Assembly: GCA_934561055.1 (NCBI GenBank)
Contig: CAKTFN010000010.1
Span: 4,391-68,390, forward strand
Direction: 5' to 3'
Source: an uncultured Eubacteriales bacterium
GTDB taxonomy: Bacteria > Bacillota > Clostridia > Oscillospirales > Acutalibacteraceae
Length of the DNA: 64,000 bases
Shown here: positions 41,763 to 50,455 of the stretch, piece by piece
How positions within the stretch are numbered: the stretch's first letter is position 1
How the letters are laid out: every line of letters begins with the position of its first letter
The notes under the pieces: generated by a model
Told to the model about the DNA's origin: nothing
Database searches by the model: none
What the model saw: the letters and a program-made list of their open reading frames with translations, nothing else
Program-made: the position numbers and the translations under genes

Positions 41763-41851
41763 TTATTGTTCCTCCGATATGATTGAATTTTTCGTCAGTT
41801 ATTTTATCACAATCTTTCCGAAAATTCAACAGTTAAAATCACTTTCCTTCA

Positions 41852-41880
41852 TTGACACAACCGTTCATTGCTGATATAAT
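41852..41880 (+). promoter_or_regulatory. Promoter of asnA
   Basis: -35 TTGACA (41852-41857) and -10 TATAAT (41875-41880), 17-nt spacer, fully consensus. Confidence 0.85.
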
Positions 41881-41912
41881 ATCAAGCGTATTTTGTTTTA
41901 CGAGGTGTAATT

Positions 41913-42914
41913 ATGTCTTGCTATATTCCGGAAAATTACTGCTCTCACCTTTCCCTTCGTGAGACCGAGCAGGCAATCAAAAAGGTCAAAGATTTTTTTG
42001 AACGCGACCTTGCAATCGAGCTCAACCTCACCCGTGTTTCAGCTCCACTTTTCGTTGACGCAAAAAGCGGAATGAACGACAACCTCAACGGTACGGAAAG
42101 GCCCGTTTCCTTTGACGTTTTCAGCGGAGAAAAATTTGAAATTGTTCACTCTCTCGCAAAATGGAAAAGATATGCCCTCAAGATGTACGGTTTTGAGGAA
42201 AACGAAGGGCTTTATACCGACATGAACGCAATCCGCCGCGACGAGGACACCGACAACATCCATTCGATTTTAGTCGATCAGTGGGACTGGGAAAAAATTA
42301 TTCCGAAGGAACAGCGCAACGAGCATACGCTCAAAAAAACCGTTAAGCTCATATACTCCGCCCTTCGCCACACGGAATACTACATCACAAAAGAATATAA
42401 TTTCATAGGAAGTCTCCTTCCTGAAAAAATACACTTTATTTCCTCTTTTGAGCTTGAAGAACAGTATCCGAACCTTTCGGGTAAAGAACGTGAATATGCC
42501 GCCGCAAAAGAATACGGCGCAATTTTCCTCATGAAAATCGGCGGTGCTCTCAAGGACGGAAAGCCGCACGACTCAAGAGCGCCCGACTACGACGATTGGG
42601 ATCTTAACGGTGACATTATCGTTTACTATCCCGTTCTTGACATTGCGTTTGAGCTTTCGTCAATGGGAATCAGAGTCGACGAAGAATCACTGGCACGCCA
42701 GCTGAAAATTGCCGGCTGTGAGGAAAGAAAGAAATTCCCGTTCCACAAAGCGCTTTTGAACGGTGAACTTCCCTGCACAATCGGCGGCGGAATCGGCCAG
42801 TCAAGAATGTGCATGTTCTTCCTTCGCAAAGCGCACATCGGCGAGGTTCAATCCTCATATTGGAGCGACGACGTTGTGAAGTATTGCAAAGAGCACGGCG
42901 CAAACCTTCTTTAA
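41913..42914 (+). CDS. asnA: Aspartate-ammonia ligase (asparagine synthetase A)
   Basis: 333 aa, class II aminoacyl-tRNA-synthetase-like fold, makes asparagine from aspartate, ammonia and ATP. Characteristic stretches: LNLTRVSAPLFVDAKSGMNDNLNG, GLYTDMNAIRRDED, VDQWDWEK, RAPDYDDWDLNGDI and GGGIGQSRMCMFFLRKAHIGE near the C-terminus. Length is normal. Ribosome site GAGGTG. Monocistronic with consensus promoter and terminator. Confidence 0.97.
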   Translation: MSCYIPENYCSHLSLRETEQAIKKVKDFFERDLAIELNLTRVSAPLFVDAKSGMNDNLNGTERPVSFDVFSGEKFEIVHSLAKWKRYALKMYGFEENEGLYTDMNAIRRDEDTDNIHSILVDQWDWEKIIPKEQRNEHTLKKTVKLIYSALRHTEYYITKEYNFIGSLLPEKIHFISSFELEEQYPNLSGKEREYAAAKEYGAIFLMKIGGALKDGKPHDSRAPDYDDWDLNGDIIVYYPVLDIAFELSSMGIRVDEESLARQLKIAGCEERKKFPFHKALLNGELPCTIGGGIGQSRMCMFFLRKAHIGEVQSSYWSDDVVKYCKEHGANLL

Positions 42915-42919
42915 TTCAA

Positions 42920-42968
42920 AAAAGCAAGAGCTGTTCATTCCGAATTTTCGGTGGACAGCTCTTTTTCT
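42920..42968. terminator. Bidirectional intrinsic terminator
   Basis: Arms AAGAGCTGT (42926-42934) and ACAGCTCTT (42955-42963) followed by T-run; ends asnA and the 92-aa gene. Confidence 0.8.
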
Positions 42969-42969
42969 T

Positions 42970-43248
42970 TTACTTTTGTTTCAGATATTCGGCGTAATCG
43001 ATTTTTATCAGCCTTTCGTCGTTCGACTGAAAGTATCTGATATGTCCGATGAAACCGACAAAGCTCAGCGTCTTATTCTTTTTCAGAGCATAAACGTTGT
43101 CTCTCGGTCTTTCGGTCGGCTTTACTCCGTCGCCGAACGTGAAACCTTCCTTTTCGGCGTCTTCAAGGAAACGCTTTGCGGTTTCGCTGTCTTTCAGCCC
43201 TACCCAAACGTCCTTTTTGTCTTTGATGAGTTTTAACAATTCTTCCAT
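42970..43248 (-). CDS. 92-aa orphan protein under a SAM-clan riboswitch
   Basis: 92 aa, soluble, no recognised domain. Sequence features: KDVWVGLKDSETAKRFLED helix, a Gly/Pro turn (GDGVKPTERP) and a beta-like YALKKNKTLSFVGFIGHI segment. Similar small proteins are scattered through gut Firmicutes and phages to my recollection, without known function. GGAGG is 7 nt upstream. It is the first gene after a promoter, a SAM-clan aptamer and a terminator, so it should be expressed when S-adenosylmethionine is low, pointing to sulfur or methionine physiology. Function unknown. Confidence 0.7.
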   Translation of the reverse strand: MEELLKLIKDKKDVWVGLKDSETAKRFLEDAEKEGFTFGDGVKPTERPRDNVYALKKNKTLSFVGFIGHIRYFQSNDERLIKIDYAEYLKQK

Positions 43249-43279
43249 TTTTTTGCCTCCGTTCGTTTTTTAGAGGCAT

Positions 43280-43306
43280 GAAAAATGCCTGCCGAAAACG
43301 ACAGGC
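43280..43306 (-). terminator. Expression-platform terminator of the SAM riboswitch
   Basis: Hairpin with arms GCCTGCCG (43287-43294) and CGACAGGC (43299-43306), one internal mismatch, then a T-run on the minus strand, placed between aptamer and the GGAGG site of the 92-aa gene. Confidence 0.85.
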
Positions 43307-43325
43307 GAAATTTTTAAACCGTTCT

Positions 43326-43414
43326 CCCATCGTTCAAGCTTTAGCACCTTACCATTCGGGCAGGTTGCTGTGCGATCGGCGAGCTTGTCTCTCACGCACT
43401 CTTTATAGGATGGG
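43326..43414 (-). ncRNA. SAM-clan riboswitch (SAM-I-like)
   Basis: On the minus strand: P1 strands CCCATCC (43408-43414) and GATGGG (43326-43331); AAAGAGTGCGTGAGAGAC; GATCGCACAGCAACCTGCC; and GGTAAGGTGCTAAAGC, the S-box core. The P2 helix pairs GTGCG with CGCAC. The region after GCTAA that normally forms P4 is very short here, as in some SAM-I/SAM-IV-type variants. Followed by a terminator, so SAM binding should switch the downstream gene off. Confidence 0.88.
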
Positions 43415-43417
43415 AAT

Positions 43418-43446
43418 ATGATAACATCGGACTTGAATTTTGTCAA
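43418..43446 (-). promoter_or_regulatory. Promoter of the SAM riboswitch transcript
   Basis: Minus-strand -35 TTGACA (43441-43446) and -10 TATCAT (43418-43423), 17-nt spacer. The aptamer starts about 4-8 nt downstream. Confidence 0.82.
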
Positions 43447-43459
43447 CACTTTGCGGCCT

Positions 43460-44695
43460 TCAAAAGTCCAAAAAAGCGGACTTTGAAGCGTCTTGCTTCT
43501 TTTCAAAGAAAAAGTTTTTCGCCGCAACCGCCGCCGGACCGATGAAATTATGCTTTTCATCAAGCGGCGAAAGTCTGATATATCCCTTTTTAAAAGACGG
43601 ATAAAGCCTTTTGCATTCCTTTTCAAAACGCTCAAAAATATCCGTTGTGAACATATATCCGAAAACGATTATCCTCTCCGGAGCAATTACGGCCGAAGCA
43701 TTCGTCACCGCCTTTGAAAGAAGCTTTATTCTTTCGTCAATCATGTTTTCAATCGGTTCGTCATTTTGGGCGCAAAGGAGAATTTTTGAAATTTCAACGT
43801 TTTCCTTTTCACCGTCGCACTTTTCAAAAAGCTTCGGTGTTTTTTCTTTTGAAAAAAATTCTTTCACACTGCCTGCAATCGCATCGGCGGACACCACGGT
43901 TTCAAGACAGCCGCTTCGTCCGCAACGGCATTTTTCTCCGTCCGGAACGGCAATGTAATGACCGATTTCCGAAGAATCGCTGTCGGTTTTTCCGAGCACG
44001 GAACCGCCGATAACTATTGCCGAACCGACGCCCGGCCCCCATTTCACAAAAAGAATGTTGTCCTCAACGTTCTTTCTGTCAAAAATCAGCGAAGCAAGCG
44101 CAAAAGCCTTGACGTTGTTTTCAATCGCAACGGGCATTGAAAGCTCTTTTTCAAGAATCTCACGCACCGCAACGCCCGGATGCCAAACGCCGTAATTTCC
44201 GGCGGTTGTTCCTTTTTCCTTGTCCGCTCCGCCGACAATTCCGACGCCTGCGCCAATGATTTTTTCTTTTGGCACACCGCTTTTTTTCAAAAGCTCAAGG
44301 CTCTTTTTCCCGGCGAATGAAAGGCATTCTTCGGGTAAAGCGTCCTTTTCAAAAAGAAAGAGTCTGCCGCATTTTTCTTCGCCGTCAAGAGTACAGACCG
44401 ACGCATAAAAGCCTTTTTTGTCAATGCTGAGCGCAAGAACAAAAATACCCTTGGAATTGAGTGAAAGAATGATTTTTTTTCTTCCGGCGCCGACCGAATC
44501 CTCTGTGCTTCCGATTTCCGAAATCGAGCCTTCGGAAATCAGTTCGGTGCAAATTTTGCTCACCGCAGCCGGGGTAAGGCCGAGCTTTTCGGCAATATCC
44601 TTTCGGCTGAGCTTTTCGTTACCGTTGAGAAGATACAGTACCGAAGCACGGTTTGCAGTTTTAATGCTGCTCATGTTGAAGCCCGTATAGTTCAT
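43460..44695 (-). CDS. ROK-family transcriptional regulator
   Basis: 411 aa. N-terminal winged HTH (about 10-70): TANRASVLYLLNGNEKLSRKDIAEK and GLTPAAVSKICTELISEG. Then the ROK sugar-binding domain with AGVGIVGG, VAIENNVKAFALA, VKWGPGVGSAIVIGG and the zinc motif EIGHYIAVPDGEKCRCGRSGC. Probably a sugar-responsive repressor of the operon at whose end it lies; a fitting operator is present at the operon promoter. GAGGAG ribosome site. No own promoter seen. Confidence 0.9.
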   Translation of the reverse strand: MNYTGFNMSSIKTANRASVLYLLNGNEKLSRKDIAEKLGLTPAAVSKICTELISEGSISEIGSTEDSVGAGRKKIILSLNSKGIFVLALSIDKKGFYASVCTLDGEEKCGRLFLFEKDALPEECLSFAGKKSLELLKKSGVPKEKIIGAGVGIVGGADKEKGTTAGNYGVWHPGVAVREILEKELSMPVAIENNVKAFALASLIFDRKNVEDNILFVKWGPGVGSAIVIGGSVLGKTDSDSSEIGHYIAVPDGEKCRCGRSGCLETVVSADAIAGSVKEFFSKEKTPKLFEKCDGEKENVEISKILLCAQNDEPIENMIDERIKLLSKAVTNASAVIAPERIIVFGYMFTTDIFERFEKECKRLYPSFKKGYIRLSPLDEKHNFIGPAAVAAKNFFFEKKQDASKSAFLDF

Positions 44696-44704
44696 TCTTT
44701 CTCC

Positions 44705-45442
44705 TCACTTTATAAAAAGCATTATTCCGGAAATTATAAGAAGGACATAGGTCACTTTCATAAAAACTTCGCGGCTCATTTTTTTGACAAGAATACTTCC
44801 GACGAACATCGCCGCAAAAAGCAAAACAACAGAAAAGCCGAAAATCAAAAGCAAATCTTTGTTCCAAAATCCGCTTCGCACGTCGTCAAAAAGAATGATT
44901 CCGTTGAGAACGATCCAGCAAGCCGAAAGCGTTGCTCTGAATTCATCCTTGTCCTTGACCCTGCCCGTCATGTACGAAACCAAAAGCGGTCCGCCGCAAA
45001 CGAACATTCCGTGAGTCACGCCCGCTGAAGCAAGAAGCAAAAATGAAACCGCCTTGCCGTGTTCGGCGCTTTGTTCGCCCTTTTTGAAAAAGCTTTTGTA
45101 TATTCCCGAAAGCGCAGTCAAAATCACAATCACGCCGAGAATGATATAAAGAACCGATGCCTTGTCCGCAAAAAGCGAACGCAACGCGATTCCGCCGATG
45201 ATTCCTACTGACATTACGGCGATGATTTTCAAAAACTCTTTTTTGTTTACGCTTTTTCGCTTTTGCAAAACGATGTATACACCCGAAAGAAGGCCGAGAG
45301 CGTTGAGAATCGGTTTTGCCGTTTCAAAGCCGACAAGCATCACACTCGGCGGCATTGCGAGCATTGTCCCGGCAAAACCCGTAATTCCCTGAATGACGTT
45401 CGTCAAAAAGACGACAAGTAAGAACAGTATATTTTTTGCCAT
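44705..45442 (-). CDS. TauE/SafE-family sulfonate exporter
   Basis: 245 aa, seven to eight spans, PF01925 pattern (VFLTNVIQGITGFAGTMLAMP; later GVTHGMFVCGGPLLVSYM). Family members export sulfite or organosulfonates. In the sulfo-transaldolase clusters of gut Firmicutes a member exports the C3-sulfonate product (DHPS or sulfolactate). Start ATG 45442 is 1 nt after the previous stop, consistent with coupling. Confidence 0.88.
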   Translation of the reverse strand: MAKNILFLLVVFLTNVIQGITGFAGTMLAMPPSVMLVGFETAKPILNALGLLSGVYIVLQKRKSVNKKEFLKIIAVMSVGIIGGIALRSLFADKASVLYIILGVIVILTALSGIYKSFFKKGEQSAEHGKAVSFLLLASAGVTHGMFVCGGPLLVSYMTGRVKDKDEFRATLSACWIVLNGIILFDDVRSGFWNKDLLLIFGFSVVLLFAAMFVGSILVKKMSREVFMKVTYVLLIISGIMLFIK

Positions 45443-45443
45443 A

Positions 45444-46784
45444 TCAGTATTCGCAAACCTCAACAGAAAGCATTTCTCCGAGCGCACGAAGCGAAGCGGA
45501 AACGTCCTTATAAATTACGGCGAAGTGCGGCTCCCAGCCGTCCTTGACGCTCTTTTTTATCAGAGCTTCCGCATCCCCGTTGATTTTTATGACGGTGCTC
45601 GTTCCGAAAAATTGCTTCGGTTTGTCGAGTGCACTGCCCTTTGCGATATAGAAGCGGAACGAACCGTCCTTCTTTTTGCCGACTCTGAAGATTGTTGCCT
45701 CATCGCTTTTTTTGCAGCCGAATTCCATTGTCGGACCGATCTTTCTGTTGCAGTGAACACCGACGCACGCACCCGTATCTTCACGCGCAAGCGAACATGC
45801 CGCCATTCCGCAATGCCAAAACGTCACGATGTTTTCCTTTTCATCGAGCGAAACGGGATCGCCAAAAAAGACGCTCTTTTTTGAAAGAAGCATTCCGATA
45901 TACATCGAAAGTGCGCCGTAGGTATCGGCTTCACATGCGGCGGCAACGCCCATGTCATTGAGCATTGAAAGCACGGCGCAAACCGGAGTTCCGAACGAGA
46001 CGAAAAAGTCCGGCCAGCAGCGGGAAGAAAGTGCGCCGATACCTGCGTTTTTGCAGTACTCGCCATAGGCTTTATAAATCCGAGCAAAGTCAAGCGTATT
46101 CTTTTCGGGCGTGTTTTCAAGTCCGTTCATTGCTTTTTCGGCTTTTTCAAGATACTCTTTTGCGTCCTCGTCGGAATATTCTTTTGCTTTTTCAATGAGC
46201 TCGCGCGCTTCGATTGATTCAAGCGTCACGCCGAAAGTTTTGAGCAGTTCGCCGTCAAGCGCTCTGCCGAAACCGAAGCCCTGCGGAGTATGACCGACGG
46301 ACGCCATTTTGAGCGCCTTTAGGCTCTTTTTGACCTTTGCCGCTTCGATATAGGCGAAAGTTTCTTTAATCACTTTTTCTTCTTCGGGCGAGCCGAAAAC
46401 ATAGCCGAACGGTTCGGCTCTGAAGTACCTTACGGTGTTCGCCGCAGAGAATGCACCCGTGAGCGAATTGAGCCGCAGTCTTGTGCCGTCAATCGCCGGT
46501 TCACGGAGCGTCCAAAGAAGAAGCGGACACGAAAACCTTTTAAGTACTTCGGAAATATAAGCGGAATTCGCAAAAGTTACGTTTTGAAAAACGATCAAAT
46601 CGGGATCAATCGAATCAAGAAACGCAGTCAGCTTTTCAAGCGAAAGCAGCATCTCATCGGGAAAAACAACGTTTTCGCAAAGCGAGGAAAGCATTTTTTT
46701 CGACTTTTCAAACTGTTCGTTTGCGCTGACGAGTTCAAACGTCGGAACACCGACCGGAACATATGCTAAAGTAAAATTTTCCAT
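45444..46784 (-). CDS. L-fucose/L-arabinose isomerase-like protein, probable sulfoquinovose isomerase
   Basis: 446 aa of the FucI/AraA-like isomerase superfamily: LLLWTLREPAIDGTRLRLNS, SVGHTPQGFGFGRALD, CWPDFFVSFGTPVCAVLSMLND and a VTFWHCGMAACSL motif with metal His. The operon context makes it the candidate for sulfoquinovose to 6-deoxy-6-sulfofructose isomerisation. That role is inferred from context; a plain aldose substrate cannot be excluded. Ribosome site GGTGGAAAA. Confidence 0.85.
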   Translation of the reverse strand: MENFTLAYVPVGVPTFELVSANEQFEKSKKMLSSLCENVVFPDEMLLSLEKLTAFLDSIDPDLIVFQNVTFANSAYISEVLKRFSCPLLLWTLREPAIDGTRLRLNSLTGAFSAANTVRYFRAEPFGYVFGSPEEEKVIKETFAYIEAAKVKKSLKALKMASVGHTPQGFGFGRALDGELLKTFGVTLESIEARELIEKAKEYSDEDAKEYLEKAEKAMNGLENTPEKNTLDFARIYKAYGEYCKNAGIGALSSRCWPDFFVSFGTPVCAVLSMLNDMGVAAACEADTYGALSMYIGMLLSKKSVFFGDPVSLDEKENIVTFWHCGMAACSLAREDTGACVGVHCNRKIGPTMEFGCKKSDEATIFRVGKKKDGSFRFYIAKGSALDKPKQFFGTSTVIKINGDAEALIKKSVKDGWEPHFAVIYKDVSASLRALGEMLSVEVCEY

Positions 46785-46801
46785 TTTTCCACCAACTTTT
46801 T

Positions 46802-47476
46802 TTAGTAAAACAACTCTTTGTTTTCGCCGATCACGCCGGGAAATGCGCCTTGTTTTATCAGCGGTTCACGTTCCGGGTGGGCAATCACCCACTTGTTTTT
46901 TTGCAAAAGGAGCTTCGCTTCCGGGTCGGCGAAAGCGGGCTTTTTTTCAAGCGGAGTGTTCGTCCCTTTCAGCAAAACAACAATATCTCGAAAGCCCTCG
47001 TCGCACGTTCTGCACGGAGAAAGATGAAGCGTTGTTTGAAACATTTCGATTGCCGTTCCTTTCGGAACAAAGAAAACGCTTGCGTTTTTGATGTCAAACG
47101 TGTTTTCTTTTATGTCCCAAACATGACCGAGAACAAGCATGAAGTCCGAAACGGCAACGTTAATTTCGGAACACTTGTGGTATTCAAAGCCGTTATAGGT
47201 TGTGTTTTTTCCGTTGCAGTAGCCTATTTGAATCAAAGCAGCCCCGTAAAGCACATTTTCAAGCTGTTCTTTGAGTTCGGTTTCTTCAAGCTCGGGAACG
47301 CTTGCGATATAGATGTTTCCGCTTTCGGGAATGTCGGTTTTTTCCTCCATATATTTTTGAAGGGCGGAAAAATCATAGCCGGAAAGAATGCGTCCGAATG
47401 TTTTGAATTTTTCGTCAAAGACCGAGAGAACCGGAACGTCGTTGACTTCGTTGAGCCTTTCAAGAATCTTATTCAC
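46802..47476 (-). CDS. DUF4867 cupin-like protein
   Basis: 224 aa. The motifs YGAALIQIGYCNGKNTTYN, FEYHKCSEINVAVSDFMLVLG and FFVPKGTAIEMFQTTLHLSPC are the DUF4867 core, a cupin fold related to sugar isomerases such as KduI. Start GTG 47476 lies in the last codons of the preceding gene with AAGGTGG 6 nt upstream. Likely a second sugar isomerase or mutarotase of the pathway; unproven. Confidence 0.82.
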   Translation of the reverse strand: MNKILERLNEVNDVPVLSVFDEKFKTFGRILSGYDFSALQKYMEEKTDIPESGNIYIASVPELEETELKEQLENVLYGAALIQIGYCNGKNTTYNGFEYHKCSEINVAVSDFMLVLGHVWDIKENTFDIKNASVFFVPKGTAIEMFQTTLHLSPCRTCDEGFRDIVVLLKGTNTPLEKKPAFADPEAKLLLQKNKWVIAHPEREPLIKQGAFPGVIGENKELFY

Positions 47477-48326
47477 CGGCAACCACCTTGTATGTTGCAC
47501 GGAAGTCCTCTTTTCCGAGTCCTTTTTTCATTCCCTCGTCATAAACACGCTTTGCGTTTTCCATTCCGGGCATTGCAAAGCCGCTTTTTTTTGAAAGACG
47601 TTCGCAAATTCCAAGGTCCTTGTGCATATTTTCAAGCGAAAAAGCCGTTGTCCAGTTTTCGTTTTTGATGTTTTGCGCCTGACCGTCAAGATAAAAATTC
47701 TGTCCTCCGCCGTAAGAAATCGCCGCAGCAAAGTCGTCAACGGAAATTCCTTCTTTTCTTGCAAGGACAAGCGTTTCGTTAACGCCGTTTTGAATTTGCG
47801 CAACAAGGGTGTTGTGGCAAATTTTCATAACGAGTCCCATTCCGTTTTTTCCCATGCGGATGATATTGCTTCCCATGTATGCAAGAATCGGGCGGATTTT
47901 TTCAAAGGTATCCTCCTGTGAACCGACATAGATTCCGAGTGTTCCGCTTTCCGCCGCAGGTCGGGATTTGACAACGGGAGCGTCCGCAAAATCCGCACCG
48001 GTATTTTTGACAAGCCTTGAAATTTCAACCGAAACGTCGGGGTCGATTGTGCTCATATCAATGCAGATTTTTCCCTCTTTCAAAACGGGGAGAATCTCTT
48101 CGTACACCGTGCGTGAATGCTCAGACTTCGGAACCATTGTGATAATTACGTCCGACTTTTCCGCAAGGTCTTTGCTGTTTTCGGCAGGTACACCGCCGAT
48201 GGCGGCGAGAGATTCAACCTTCTCTTTGCAAAGGTCAAAGAGAAAAACTTTTCCGTCATGCTTTTTAATGATGTTTCCGCACATGGCTTCGCCCATTATG
48301 CCGAGTCCGATAAAACCGATGTTCAT
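47469..48326 (-). CDS. Beta-hydroxyacid dehydrogenase, probable sulfolactaldehyde reductase
   Basis: 285 aa. N-terminal Rossmann motif GFIGLGIMGEAM (5-15), substrate-side segment DAPVVKSRPAAESGTLGIYVG (about 115-135), and the catalytic Lys168 in KICHN. The usual VSGG of 3-hydroxyisobutyrate dehydrogenases is replaced by VVKSR, giving an Arg122, which resembles the sulfonate-binding Arg of E. coli YihU. In context it should reduce 3-sulfolactaldehyde to DHPS with NADH. ATG 48326 has GAGG 8 nt upstream. Confidence 0.87.
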   Translation of the reverse strand: MNIGFIGLGIMGEAMCGNIIKKHDGKVFLFDLCKEKVESLAAIGGVPAENSKDLAEKSDVIITMVPKSEHSRTVYEEILPVLKEGKICIDMSTIDPDVSVEISRLVKNTGADFADAPVVKSRPAAESGTLGIYVGSQEDTFEKIRPILAYMGSNIIRMGKNGMGLVMKICHNTLVAQIQNGVNETLVLARKEGISVDDFAAAISYGGGQNFYLDGQAQNIKNENWTTAFSLENMHKDLGICERLSKKSGFAMPGMENAKRVYDEGMKKGLGKEDFRATYKVVAGE

Positions 48327-48338
48327 CTTCTTCACCTC

Positions 48339-49025
48339 TTATTCCGTTACGGTGTGATCCCACGCATCGGTGAAAATTCCGAGTCCCTGAACGGTATAGG
48401 CGTGCTTGATGCTTTCAAGATATACGTCAAGGCCGCAGGTTACAATATCCGCCCCGGCGGTTGCGCAGTCAACAAACTGCTTCGGCGTTCTGATTGCGGC
48501 GCAGATAATCTGAGTTTTGCCGTAAAAGCCGTAATTTTTGTAAATCTTCACGATGTCGGCGATATATTGCCTGCAGTCCTCACCGTTTGCTTCCTTCCAG
48601 CCGATGAACGGAGAGACGAAAAGCGAACCGTTCTTTGCCGCCCAGATTGACTGTGCGGGCGAAAAGACAAGGGTAAGGTTTGTTCTGACGCCCGCTTTTT
48701 CAAGTCTTCTTGCGGCAGTTACACCGGCTTCGGTGCAGGGAATTTTGATGACAAAATTCGGTGACATTGCGGCAATTTTTTTGCCCTCTTTGACCATTTC
48801 GTCGGCGTTGTCGAGGTGAGGATTGATTTCAACCGAAATCGGAAACTTTTCATAGCCTTCGATTTTTTCTTCCTTTACCCATTCGGCAAGCTCCGCAATA
48901 ACGGTGAGGAACGGCTTGCCGCTGTTCATGATGTGCTTCGGATTGGTTGTCACACCGTCGATTCCGAAGGTGTTATAGGCGAATTTTATTTCGTCAATTT
49001 TTGCGCTGTCAAGAAAATATTTCAT
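48339..49025 (-). CDS. Transaldolase-family protein, probable sulfofructose transaldolase
   Basis: 228 aa, TalC/FSA-type barrel. YFLDSAKI with Asp6, FGIDGVTTNPKHI, FVIKIPCTEAG with the Schiff-base Lys94, and ADIVTCGLDVY. In sulfo-transaldolase clusters this enzyme cleaves 6-deoxy-6-sulfofructose into 3-sulfolactaldehyde and passes the C3 unit to glyceraldehyde 3-phosphate. Assigned from fold plus context. AAAGGAG ribosome site. Confidence 0.87.
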   Translation of the reverse strand: MKYFLDSAKIDEIKFAYNTFGIDGVTTNPKHIMNSGKPFLTVIAELAEWVKEEKIEGYEKFPISVEINPHLDNADEMVKEGKKIAAMSPNFVIKIPCTEAGVTAARRLEKAGVRTNLTLVFSPAQSIWAAKNGSLFVSPFIGWKEANGEDCRQYIADIVKIYKNYGFYGKTQIICAAIRTPKQFVDCATAGADIVTCGLDVYLESIKHAYTVQGLGIFTDAWDHTVTE

Positions 49026-49052
49026 TTTATAAGACTCCTTTAACGTATATTT

Positions 49053-50450
49053 TTATTCTTCGATCAAGCCGTCGGAACTGTGCATTTCCTCAAGCTTTTT
49101 CTTTGTGAGCGGATAAAGAATGCCGAGCGAAAGCGCCATAACAAGGCACATTGCGGCAGGCAAAGCGGTTGAAACCGTATAAAGCCTTTGAACGGCTTCG
49201 GCGGTAACAGCCTTTGCGTCATAGTTAATCATTGTGAGAACGCCCGTTCCGAGCACGCCGGCGATTGTTTGGCCGAGCTTTCTTGTGAAGGAGAAGAACG
49301 CATAGGACGTACCTTCGTCCCGCTGACCGGAAAGAATTTCCTGATAGTCGATTACGTCGGTTACAAGCGCCCAAATTTCAAGAACAAAGAACGTCATTCC
49401 GAGTCCCGAAAGGAAGCAGAGAACAAAGAATACAACAACGCTCTGTGTGTGGATAAGCCACAAAACAAGGTTTGCCGCAAAGGAAAGAACCATGCCGATT
49501 GCACAGACTTCCTTTTTTCCGAAACGGCGAACGATTTTTTGAAGCACCGGGAGCAAAAGCGCCATCGGAAGATAGGTAAACACCGTTACGAGCGAATAAA
49601 GCTGCGGCTTTTGGAAGTAGTTGAGGAAAAGATAGTTATAGGTTGTCTGGGTATACTGCTGAACGGCGATGAGGAGCATTGAAGCAAGGCAGAGCGCCAA
49701 AAACGGACGGTTTTTGAAAAGCGATTTGACCGTTTTGCCAACATTGACTTTTTTGGTCTTGTTCGGAATACTGACAACTCTTTCCGTCGTCATCTTATAG
49801 CAAAGCTGATAAACAATAATGCTGATTACGCCGAGGACGGCAACGCCGATGAGAAGCTTTTTTCCGTCAAGGACTCTTTCGCCCGTTGCGGCAACGGTTG
49901 AGTAAACAAAGACCGGAAGAAGAATCTGTCCGGGAAGGCCGCCGAAGCCAGCACCGATTGAGCGGAACATTGAAAGCGAAGAGCGTTCAAGCTCATCCGT
50001 TGTGATAACCGAAGCCATTGAGCCGTACGGAATGTTGACAACGGTATAAAGCATACCGTAGCCGATGTAGGTGATGTATGCGAAAATGAGATACTGCGTT
50101 TCGGTAAGACCGGGAATTTTGACGAACATCAAAACGCCGAAAAGTGCAAGCGGAGTTGAGAACCAGCGAAGGTACGGGCGAAACTTTCCGTTCTTTCCGC
50201 CGCCGCGGTGGTCAACAAAAGCGCCCCACATCGGGTCGTTGATTGCGTCCCAAATTCGTGCAACAAGGAAAAGGGTTGTAATCTTTTTCGGGTCAATGTA
50301 AAGAACGTTGGTATAAAACATCTGCAAAAACGAGCCGACAAGCGCAAAGGTCATAAGTCCCGCCGCGTCGCCGAGTGCGTAACCGACCTTGTCTTTAAAC
50401 CCTATGCCATAGGTTTTGCCCTCATAGGGCAGTTGATTTGTTTCCTTCAT
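49053..50450 (-). CDS. GPH-family sugar symporter, probable sulfoquinovose(-glycoside) importer
   Basis: 465 aa, twelve spans. GIGFKDKVGYALGDAAGLMTF, ARIWDAINDPMWGAFVDHR and NIPYGSMASVITTDELERSSL are diagnostic for GPH (YihO/YihP/MelB type). It is downstream of the GH31 gene by 5 nt and should bring in sulfoquinovose or sulfoquinovosyl glycerol. GAGG ribosome site. Confidence 0.9.
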   Translation of the reverse strand: MKETNQLPYEGKTYGIGFKDKVGYALGDAAGLMTFALVGSFLQMFYTNVLYIDPKKITTLFLVARIWDAINDPMWGAFVDHRGGGKNGKFRPYLRWFSTPLALFGVLMFVKIPGLTETQYLIFAYITYIGYGMLYTVVNIPYGSMASVITTDELERSSLSMFRSIGAGFGGLPGQILLPVFVYSTVAATGERVLDGKKLLIGVAVLGVISIIVYQLCYKMTTERVVSIPNKTKKVNVGKTVKSLFKNRPFLALCLASMLLIAVQQYTQTTYNYLFLNYFQKPQLYSLVTVFTYLPMALLLPVLQKIVRRFGKKEVCAIGMVLSFAANLVLWLIHTQSVVVFFVLCFLSGLGMTFFVLEIWALVTDVIDYQEILSGQRDEGTSYAFFSFTRKLGQTIAGVLGTGVLTMINYDAKAVTAEAVQRLYTVSTALPAAMCLVMALSLGILYPLTKKKLEEMHSSDGLIEE

Positions 50451-50455
50451 GATAA

